Positions 56,191-64,000 of a stretch of 64,000 nt of DNA are shown here, piece after piece. Each line of letters starts with the position of its first letter. Position 1 is the first letter of the stretch. The stretch spans positions 799,633,022 through 799,697,021 of the forward strand of contig CM062296.1 in the NCBI GenBank assembly GCA_031216915.1. The letters run 5' to 3'. Position numbers and translations under genes: made by a program. The stretch comes from Pictodentalium vernedei (Eukaryota > Mollusca > Scaphopoda > Dentaliida > Dentaliidae). Under the pieces are notes generated by a model. It made no database searches and was not told the origin of the DNA. It saw nothing but the letters and a program-made list of their open reading frames with translations.

Positions 56191-56800
56191 GAGCAACTTA
56201 TAAGCAAGGTACCACCTATTTTCGAGCAAACTTTTCATTCCTCTTTATTACACCTTAAAATTAGGATAATTCAAAAACTGCATTTCTTTTTGATTCTTGA
56301 ACTGCACGAGCTACGTGTCCATGCATATCTTTATGAAATCACACCAATATAATCAGCAAGATCGCCGGTTATATCTGCGATTTTTCAACGAAGGTGCATC
56401 ATGTAATCGTCGAATAGGACAAGTTACAAAGAAATCAGGAGAGTTCGATCTGAAATAACAAGATTATTTTCTGAGCGTATTGAAAAACCTCTAAAAGGAC
56501 AGAATACGAGTGATGTGTAGATATGTAAATATCATGCAAAGCTGAGATGCAAGTTGGGTTGCAACAGAAAATGAACCCATTTGACATTTTGTTTGATTGT
56601 TGATATCGGCCCAAAGATTCGTTGAGGAGAAAAACCCGATTGAAATTGTATCAGCAAGTGTGAACCAGAAGTCACATGATTTTTCCCCCGAGATTTACTG
56701 CCCAATTCAAAATATCGCTTGACGTTATTAGAGAATTCTATTCTGGAACACATTTATCTGATTGGGTATGTGCAACCCCTTGCAGGCCTACGGCCCGCTC
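56191..56800. other. Intergenic, nothing recognised
   Basis: No supported gene. Confidence 0.4.
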
Positions 56801-56804
56801 GGGT

Positions 56805-58080
56805 TTCTATAATGCTACGAGTGGGAAGGTGGTTTGCAGGTATCTTCTTCGTTTTACTGCTGGGGCATGACTCAGTTGAAAGCCTTTCCCCATAAACAAC
56901 TTTTATCCCAAATTTCACTAAAACCTGAGACCTAACTCTCAAGTTATAATGCAAACAGACATCAGAGTGCAGATGGACATATATATGGACGGACATATGG
57001 ATATACTTCAAATATAAGAGATTATACCAGAGGTACTGACATACCAGTGTCAAGGATAAGGCTGTGTCAGATGGCAGACAAAATCTCTCACCCAATGAAC
57101 CTTGCAACAAATCTCAGAGCAAAAAGTTTTTTTTATGTAAAATCTTTGAAGTGTTGAGAAACCCATTTTAGAACTCAAAACATCAGAGGAACTCTGCAGG
57201 GTAATGTAAAATGAAGAACAGCATGCTAAGCACGGTATATGCACCCCCCCCCACACCCATCTCTCAAAATTATATGAGGGACATAATTTCAACACTAGGC
57301 ATACACACGAGGGCTTTATCATCTTTGTTTTACAGCAGAGAGAAATCCATCCCAGCAGAAATTGTGAGATCAACGTACACCCCCTTATCAATAGTTTGTG
57401 TCAATCAGATCATCTACATGTGAGATGTGAAATTATTGTCTTTGCTTTGCAGCAACATTAATCTCCCCAACCCAGAAGTAACTGTAAAGGCAGAAACAAT
57501 GATTGGACCATCAAAGAGAACAAATGCGTAATGCCACATGTGGGGAGGTGATTTGCATGAATTTTCTTGTTTTCTTGGTTTTACTGCAGGAACCTAAATT
57601 TGAAAGCCTTTCCCATAAACAATCTTCATTCCAAATTTTATTGAAATCTGATAACCCAAACCTGACATATGAGACAAACTGACAAAAAATTGGTATTTTA
57701 CGAGACAAACAGCAAATTTTCAAAGTTAAAAAGCGGGATAAGACTGAAAAGTGAAACGTAATAAATATGATTGAGATCCGACAATACAAACCCGAAACAC
57801 GAGGCGAACAGACAAAAATAGGCTATTCTTGTATATTCAAAGGGCCATAATGCACAGAAAAAATATTTTCAACAGCAAAATGGCTGTTACACCTTAAAGA
57901 TCTTACATGTATGATAGTGAACGTGTGTATGAAATTTCAATGAAATCTGGTCAGTAATGTTCAAGTTATAATGCGGGCCGACATCTGAGTGAGGGTGGAC
58001 AGACATACGAACAGATACATGGTCAGACACCTCGACTCTCGGATAGGCGCAATCCAGTATACACCACTTTTTGAAAAAAA
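56805..58080. repeat. Intermediate repeats, two related blocks
   Basis: A block at 56810-56960 (GTGGTTTGCAGGTATCTTCT, GAAAGCCTTTCCCC, TAAACAACTTTTATCCCAAA, AAGTTATAATGC) recurs at 57545-57660 and partly at 57930-57975. The TGAAATCTG...AAGTTATAATGCnnnC...GGACAGAC wording is typical of tandem families in bivalve-like genomes. No gene. Confidence 0.5.
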
Positions 58081-58082
58081 TG

Positions 58083-58735
58083 GGGGCATAATTAGCTATC
58101 TGAGGGCAAGTATGTCAGTACCGTACCAGTTTCCAAACTCCTTCGGGACATTGCTACAGTCTTACATACCAATTATTGACCAAATCTATAGATGTTTGTT
58201 CAGGTTGTCATGCTAATGAGCTGGCAACGGGCAAAAATTAACTAACTGAGGGCCATAACTCCACTCAGTATAGCTGAGCTGCACCAATTTTCGAACTCCT
58301 TCAATACATTATTATGAAAGTCTCACATACAAAATATTGACCAAATCCTTTGATAAGTGTGCAGGTCACCGTACTAATGAGCGGAAAACAGGAAAACATT
58401 AACTAATTAAGGGCTATAACTCTGCTCAGTACCAGTTTTCGACCCATTCAAGACATTTTTAAGAAAGTTTCGCATTCCAAACGTTGACAGAATCCATTGA
58501 TATTTGAAGTTATCATACTACCAAGCTGAAAACAGGAAAAAATCAACAAATTAAGGGTCATAACTCTGCCCAGTACAGCCGAAACATACCCATTTTTTAA
58601 CTCATTCAAGACATTAAGAAAGTCTCACATACCAATACTGAGCCAAATCTACTGCTATCTGTTGCAAGTTATTGTGCAAACAATCTGAAAACAAGCAAAC
58701 ATTAACGAATTACGGGTCATAACTCCGTATTGCGA
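58083..58735. repeat. Tandem repeat, about 155 bp unit, four copies
   Basis: Units begin GGGnCATAACTCnnCTCAGTA near 58083, 58251, 58411 and 58555, each with TCnAACTCnTTCAAGACATT, AAGAAAGTCTCACATACCAA, TTGACCAAATC and GAAAACAGGAAAACATTAAC. The next unit starts at 58714 and breaks off. Confidence 0.75.
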
Positions 58736-58739
58736 AATT

Positions 58740-59075
58740 TTCTGGATTTTTCAAACATTATGAAATTGATTTCTATTAAAAAATGGGGAGTATCAGGGTA
58801 TCACATGACAAAAGACTAGTTGTAAAGGACTCCCCCTTTCAAGGATAATGGGACAGCATGGCATTCACCACCATGCAGCCTTGAGGCTGCATTTTGAATT
58901 CCTGTGTTTGTTGTTCGCATAAAATATTATTTTATTATTATCAGTTATGGTACAAATATGGTACCGATAGTTTATTTGGAATTTATAGAATTTCAGACTT
59001 GGGGACTTCATAATATTGTTATTGCCTTAGTTATGGTTCTTTATAAATTATGGGCAATTTAGTTTGAAAACGGGG
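58740..59075. other. Intergenic, nothing recognised
   Basis: No supported gene. Confidence 0.4.
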
Positions 59076-59175
59076 GTTCATGAAGATTCAGCCCCAGGAA
59101 GATTCAGCCCTCATACTTTTTCCGAGAATATTCGGTCTCAGTCGTGGTCGAATCTTATCACCTCAGAGGCCAAAT
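59076..59175. mobile_element. Phrase array related to M4 (GAATCTTC/CAGCCCC type)
   Basis: GAAGATTCAGCCCCAGGAAG, then ATTCAGCCCTC, ATATTCGGTCTCAG and GGTCGAATCTTATCACCTC form a degenerate repeat of a GAnTC-GCCCC phrase, as in the internal modules at 54710 and 62715. The partner end was not located. Confidence 0.4.
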
Positions 59176-59313
59176 CTTCACAGATTTTTTTTTCTTTAAA
59201 TGTTCTATGCATTTTTTCTATAGTTTTTTTTAAGGATTTATGATTACTTATCATGATAAAATTGTGCAATATGAAACAAACCTTTATGAAGTTGGAGCAA
59301 ACAAACCCTTCAG

Positions 59314-59577
59314 AAAACAACCTGAGAGGTTCTCAGTTCGAATCCCACCAGCGGCAACTGTAGTAAGGGGTACTGCACATCGATGATACACTTGTCTTCA
59401 ACCCAAACTAACCCTGATTGTTTGGAGTTACAGTGTTGAGGAGCCTGACAGTTACTTGTCATTGCTCAGTGGTTCTCCCCGGGTACTCTAGGTTCCTCCC
59501 CCAGTAAAACTATCTGACATGAGGTGACCCTGGCTGTAAAAAAGTGTTGTTAAACCCCAATAAATAAAGAAATAAAA
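59314..59577 (+). mobile_element. tRNA-derived SINE, copy S5, 5' truncated
   Basis: Begins at GAGAGGTTCTCAGTTCGAAT (anticodon arm and B box), lacks the CTTGGGCAAGACACT block (internal deletion after GCGGCAACTGT), then GTCTTCAACCCAAACTAACC, the body and an AATAAATAAAG tail. Confidence 0.85.
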
Positions 59578-59579
59578 TT

Positions 59580-60262
59580 TGCTGAATCCAAGACTTTTGA
59601 ATGATGGTTTTGATTCGGAGGGGGGAGGGGTTGGTTATACAGTGGAGTCCACTTAATTGGTGATCTCTTAATTGTATATCCCTGTTAACTGAATATAATT
59701 TCCCAACACAAAATCATTTACCATGCCTCGAGTACAAATTTGTCCTGTTAATTGAATGTAGGTTATATTGTAAACTGAATTGAATAAAAAAAATCTTGTA
59801 ACATGTCGAGAAATTACCCTGACTCTTCCCAGTTTTCCTTCGGTTTTTGACTAATTTGGCCTCAGTACATCCAATACAGGCATTTAATCTATTATATTTT
59901 GTTTGACAGAGCTCATGGAGCTCTGTGAAACAAAATATAATAGAATAAGTGCTAAGTTTATCTCTAGAATACAGGAAAGTGACACAATCCCTGTTAATTG
60001 AATACTACTGTTAACTGAATACTTTTCATTGGAAAAGTGGCTATTCCATTAAGAGGGTTCCACTCTGCAGCAAAATCAAACATCACAAACTAATAATAAA
60101 ACTATGTACTTTAGAAATGTTCAAGTGGTCGTTCTGCAATATGTTTTAGCTGGTACTATACAGTTCTGAAGGTTAAAATGCAATTCTTATTGATCTAAGG
60201 TCTAAAAAACACAAAGAATATACTATGTCTGTGTTCCAATAATCTGTAACAATTAATTGACA
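59580..60262. other. Intergenic with a 55 bp palindrome
   Basis: 59889-59943 is a near-perfect hairpin (CTATTATATTTTGTTTGACA against its complement) centred on GAGCTCATGGAGCTC. A repeated TTAACTGAATA/TTAATTGAATA phrase occurs through 59660-60025. No gene. Confidence 0.5.
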
Positions 60263-60267
60263 GTTCT

Positions 60268-60477
60268 GGGGGTGTGGTAGCTCAGTTAGTAGAGGTGTAT
60301 GCTGCAAACCGAGAGGTTCCCACCTCGGCAACCATGTTGTGTCATTGGGCAAGACACTTCACTCCCATTGCCCACATAGGGCCATGATGCCATTTTGTAC
60401 CAAAGCATACTGCAAGTCAATGGTGCAATTGTCTTCAACCAATGTTAACCCTGCATGTGTGGAGTAGGTATCTGCTC
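60268..60477 (+). mobile_element. tRNA-derived SINE, copy S6, 3' truncated
   Basis: Head GGGGGTGTGGTAGCTCAGTT with an intact A box; the B box is largely lost (GAGAGGTTCCCACC). The conserved TTGGGCAAGACACTTCAC block is present. It ends abruptly where a piggyBac-type MITE begins. Confidence 0.82.
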
Positions 60478-60695
60478 GCATCTGCCCACGTAATATGCAA
60501 ATTCAGCAGTTGAAAAAATATTATTTTTAAAAAAATTTCAACAAAACCATATCATGTGACCCCTCGTTGGAACGAGTCGTCGAGCTCGTTCTAACAAAGG
60601 GTCACATGATATGGTTTTGTTGAAATTTTTGGAAAAAATTAAAAAAATGATATTTAAAATAATAAATTTTGATATCGTCTGCATTGGATAAAGGG
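60478..60695 (-). mobile_element. piggyBac-type MITE, subfamily C2, truncated
   Basis: Right end GGATAAAGGG-TTAA (60696-60699). Core CATATCATGTGACCCCTCGT and GATATCGTCTGC as in 13923-14162. The left end lacks the CCCTTTACCTAGCG terminus and starts GCATCTGCCCACGTAATATG. It abuts SINE copy S6. Confidence 0.75.
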
Positions 60696-60699
60696 TTAA

Positions 60700-61095
60700 T
60701 ATTAGGTCATAATGAAAGGGAAATGGTTAGCATTTGGACATTTTTGTATAGATTGTGCGATGCGAATCCAGTCATCAAGTACCCTGCTATTATAAACATA
60801 AAATTCTATGCTTCTTCATGAAAATTATATTGTTACTACCTGTTAAAAATTCCTTCCAGGGCATTATAAAAATTATTTGTAAAAATAATAACATATGATA
60901 CACAATTATTTCAATTTTTTAATGTCACTTCTTAGACCCTGGTCATTTTTATTGCAGCATAGTTACGTTTTCCCCATTTTTTTTTTAAATATTTATTTAT
61001 TTAAAATAAACTGAAGTTGAAAATTAAAAAAATAAATTAACAATTTGTGTTCTGTAGCTTCTGTTACTTTTTTACTATTTTATCAATAAGAATTG
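60700..61095. other. Intergenic, AT-rich
   Basis: Nothing recognised. Confidence 0.4.
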
Positions 61096-61097
61096 GG

Positions 61098-61402
61098 TTC
61101 AGTAGTTGGTGGTGCAGGCTGCAAGCCGAAAGGTCCTCGATCGAATCCCACCTGTGGAAACCACTTTGTTTCCTTGGGCAAGGCACTTCATTCCCATTAC
61201 CCACGGGATGGCATTGTGTACCAAGGCATACTGCATGTCAGTCGTACACTTGTCTTCAACCAATGCTAACCCAGTTTGTGTGCTGTTTGTTCGTTATTTG
61301 TTTGTCATTGCTCAGTGGTTCTCTCTGGCTTCCCCATCTGTAAAACTGTCCAAAATGAAGTGAACCTGGCTATCGAAGTGTCATTAAACCCCAATAAATA
61401 AA
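61098..61402 (+). mobile_element. tRNA-derived SINE, copy S7
   Basis: Lacks the first part of the head, starts near TTGGTGGTGCAGGCTGCAAG, with a damaged B box (CTCGATCGAATCCCACC), the CCTTGGGCAAGGCACTTCAT block and an AATAAATAAATC tail. Confidence 0.85.
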
Positions 61403-61436
61403 TCAGTAAGAATCATGCACTCCTACAAATGTATTC

Positions 61437-62968
61437 TGGAGGACAGTTTGGGGCAAATTGCCAGAGGATGGATTGGGTTAGATTAGTATCCAGTTTGGGT
61501 CAAATTTTTGGAGAACAGCTTGGATGCAATTCTCACAAATTCCAGTCACTTGGGCACCAAGTCATTTAGGCCCCAGTCATTGCGGCCTCAAACCAATTCA
61601 GCCCCAATTTACCAGGTCATTTTGGCCTCTATAAATATTTATAAATATCTTCTGAATTTTAACATTTTTTCTATTTAATTGTTTTTCAACATTCACACCT
61701 CAAATAGATATTCAGGTATACATATGATATATGGTATTCCTTCATGCCTAGTAGATTTTCTTTCATGATGAATAAGTGAATGAAAAGTTTCAGCACGCCG
61801 AAGCTGCACATGACGATGTGGGATTTGAAATCCCTTGCGGCCTGAATAATTTTATTTGCTTATGAATTCACGAGAATCGGAAGAGAGGGCCAGCAATGTT
61901 ATTTGATTTGAGAGTGCGCATTAGAAGTGGGGTACTGGGATCAGACCCCCGTAGACCTCGAACTGGAAAGTGACTAGAAATTGTGGATAAGTACAAGAAT
62001 TTTTGTCTGTGTTTTAGAAAACGTGGACATATTTACATGTATGGTAGTATCGAAATCGCAGTTTGGTGGTTGTTTTAGAAAAAAGAAAAGAAAAAGAAAC
62101 CTTTTGAACCTCAAACTGGGCGGTGACTTGGAATTGTGCATAACAACATGAATGAATGAGATGACTGAATATACTTTTCGAAATTTCAAAGTAAACAAAT
62201 TTCTTTTACTTATATAGATCGCACCTTAAATGTATGTAAAATTGAACACATGGATAATTTTTAATGTCATGTAAAACTTTTCTGTACACTGTGTAAATAC
62301 AAATGACTGAACATTACTTAATAAATGTAATTACCCATTATATCTAAACATAAACTATGCGCTGATCTGTATAGATCTCTACACTCAAAATGGCGCCGAG
62401 ACGACCAAGGGGCCGAAGTGACTGAGGTCGAAGTGACTAGGGCCGAAATGACTTTGATGCCGAAGAGACCAGAGGCCGAAATGACTTGGGATCGAAGTGA
62501 TTGGATACCATTCTCACAGATGAGAGACGTTAATTATTACAGAACACATCGAATGTGAATTTGCTGCAGAGATAATTGCTCGACGATATATATTAATATT
62601 TTTTTTCAATAAAAATCGAGCAATATAATAATATTTTTTTAAGAATTATTTTTTAGGTGTTAAAACGAATATCGTAGCATATCTAAAATATCCTAAGAGG
62701 TGCATACTGCTTTTCTTTTGGACGAATCTTCCCTGGGCCGAGTTTTCCCCAGGCCGAATCTTCCTCCAGTTCCCGAATAAAGAGTACATGCCATTTTCAC
62801 TGCTGGTAAATATCCAAAAAAGGTTATTATTTTCCATGTTTTAGTGTTTGAAAGTAAGAAGCACCGTTCAGAAATACAGATGGCACCAAAACGTGACACA
62901 TTATTACTTTGTTTTGATTTCTGACGGGACCGAAAGCAACCTGTCAGTATCACTTTTTTTTAATTACA
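61437..62968 (+). mobile_element. Phrase-array element M4, copy b
   Basis: The left terminus (61437-61530) has the phrase CAGTTTGGGGCAAATTGCC and CAGTTTGGGTCAAAT, then TTGGATGCAATTCTCACA. After the nested element M3 it continues at 62519 and matches copy a through ATATCTAAAATATCnnA, the GGCCGAGTTTTCCCCAGGCC / GAATCTTCC module (62715-62768) and ACTTTGTTTTGATTTCTGAC near 62910. Non-coding. Confidence 0.6.
61538..62509 (+). mobile_element. Phrase-array element M3 with 9 bp target duplication
   Basis: Perfect 9 bp direct repeat ATTCTCACA (61529-61537, 62510-62518), as made by Mutator-like transposases. Ends AATTCCAGTCACTTGGGCAC and, inverted, GGTATCCAATCACTTCGATC. The left terminus has AAGTCATTTAGGCCCC, AGTCATTGCGGCCTC and CATTTTGGCCTC; the right (62395-62500) has GGGGCCGAAGTGACT, GGGCCGAAATGACT and GAGGCCGAAATGACT. 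The interior of about 760 bp is AT-rich without a transposase. Confidence 0.82.
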
Positions 62969-63075
62969 CCCATTTCGTCCGCTAACCAAATCGTCCGCTG
63001 CAATTTTACCCAAGTCGTCCGCTGCAATTTTACCCAACTCATCCGAAACTCGTCCGCTGGGGCAAAATATTGAAG
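62969..63075. mobile_element. Phrase array M5 (CGTCCGCT type)
   Basis: ATTTCGTCCGCTAACC, AAATCGTCCGCTGCAATTTT, ACCCAAGTCGTCCGCTGC and CTCGTCCGCTGGGGC. It resembles one terminus of the same class of element; the other end is not in the window. It directly follows M4 copy b as M2 follows M4 copy a. Confidence 0.5.
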
Positions 63076-63359
63076 TATTGTATTTTTAATCATTTTTTTT
63101 ATCTATTTATATATATATATATTGTATACTTCATTATATATTATCTATTGTAATATACCTTAATGCACCTCCTTGCATTAAAATTTCATATACTTATACG
63201 AAATTCTGAAAACAGACATGTCAGAACAAAATAAACTACTCAGCCATCTAATTAATTTCGACACTGTTTAACGCTGCTCTGATTACTGTTTTTTCAATGG
63301 ATTACCTATAATAATTATATTATTACAGCAAAAGTTCTTAAAGTATATGAATGTTATAT

Positions 63360-63725
63360 AAAGTTCCGCAACATTATCTTATAATTTTGCAATTATTCAT
63401 TGAAGCGCGCCACCGGCGCTTTACAGTGAATAATCGCACACTTATTAGCAAATGTATTACAAGAATTAATTATATTAAGAAACGCATAAGCATTTATGTT
63501 ATATTAAGTTCCGCAACGTAATCTTATAATTTTGCAATTATTCATCGAAGCGCGCACTGGCGTTTTACAATGAAAAATCGCAAAATTATTAGCAAATGTA
63601 TTATAAGAATTAATTATATTAAGAAACGCATCAAAACGTGTTATAATGATATTAAGAAACGCAACAAAACTTGTTATATTAAGTTCCGTAACATAATCTT
63701 ATAATTTTGTAATTATTTATGGAAA
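63360..63725. repeat. AT-rich tandem repeat, about 145-175 bp unit
   Basis: AAGTTCCGCAACATTATCTT ... GCAATTATTCATTGAAGCGC ... ATTAGCAAATGTATTACAAG ... AATTATATTAAGAAACGCAT repeats from 63361 and 63506, and a third partial copy starts near 63681 after an extra duplication of ATATTAAGAAACGCA. Confidence 0.75.
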
Positions 63726-63742
63726 AAATATTTGCTATGCTA

Positions 63743-64000
63743 CAGTTAAAACTAGAAGTCCTGTCATGAAATGCGCACAAACAGCACGTTGATATGCGCG
63801 TTAATCTGCGCGTTATGGCTCAAGTAAAGCTATCAAATTCTGTTCATATGGCCTGTGTACAAGCAATGTTTCAGCCAATGGACCTCCGGGTAACCCGGAG
63901 GTCCATTGGCAGAAACATTGCATGTGTTTGCTATGAGTAACCAGGAGAACCCGCCGTGCTTTGGGTGCCATTCGATATGGTAACTGCGCGCAATTCCAAC
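63743..64000 (+). mobile_element. 314 bp mariner-type MITE, family A, copy 4 (cut by window end)
   Basis: TA at 63741-63742, then CAGTTAAAACTAGAAGTC and the perfect central palindrome GGACCTCCGGGTAACCCGGA. 258 bp are visible; the right end lies beyond the window. Confidence 0.92.

Overview
This is a gene-poor, repeat-dense nuclear window from an animal. The signs are spliced GT-AG exons with AATAAA signals, tRNA-derived SINEs, non-LTR retrotransposons with separate ORF1 and ORF2, mariner-, hAT-, piggyBac- and Mutator-type elements, and a Polinton polymerase fragment. The intermediate-length tandem repeats and the SINE type look like a marine lophotrochozoan (mollusc, brachiopod or annelid). 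That placement is an inference; no sequence here fixes the species.

Layout. 1-1.6 kb: nested and fragmentary MITEs. 1.9-6.9 kb: a nearly full-length but inactivated LINE with a zinc-finger/SGNH-hydrolase ORF1 and an endonuclease-RT ORF2. 7-14.4 kb: fold-back elements, piggyBac-type MITEs, a chromo-barrel/Tudor-like first exon on the minus strand (8.1-8.3 kb), a fucolectin-like exon on the plus strand (9.7-9.9 kb), and a 0.75 kb tandem duplication. 14.9-16.3 kb: a 1.4 kb array of alternating GGTTC and GAACC blocks. 17.4-21.5 kb: the best host gene, a three-exon minus-strand gene for a 135-residue SAM-domain protein. 22-27 kb: SINE fragments, tandem repeats, a (GA)n tract and fold-backs. 27.1-29.1 kb: a second, decayed LINE missing its RT core. 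29.9-35.4 kb: two full 314 bp MITEs flanking degenerate tandem repeats. 38.6-41.6 kb: a minisatellite abutting a 2.6 kb hAT-like element that carries a smaller hAT MITE and a possible small spliced gene. 42.2-42.8 kb: a Polinton DNA polymerase fragment. 43.8 kb: a 5S rRNA-derived sequence. 45.5-48.7 kb: a satellite-like array carrying a three-layer nest of transposons. 48.7-50.9 kb: a Mutator-like element with a FLYWCH transposase remnant. 51.5-64 kb: SINEs, more elements whose ends are arrays of short repeated phrases, tandem repeats, and a fourth copy of the 314 bp MITE cut by the window edge.

The genes do not form a pathway; the window is dominated by mobile-element history. Its most unusual theme is a set of Mutator-like elements whose termini are built from tandem short phrases, a different phrase for each element. 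One of them is inserted in another with a 9 bp target duplication. Many layers can be dated relative to each other because insertions are flanked by target duplications or have an empty-site paralogue in the same window.
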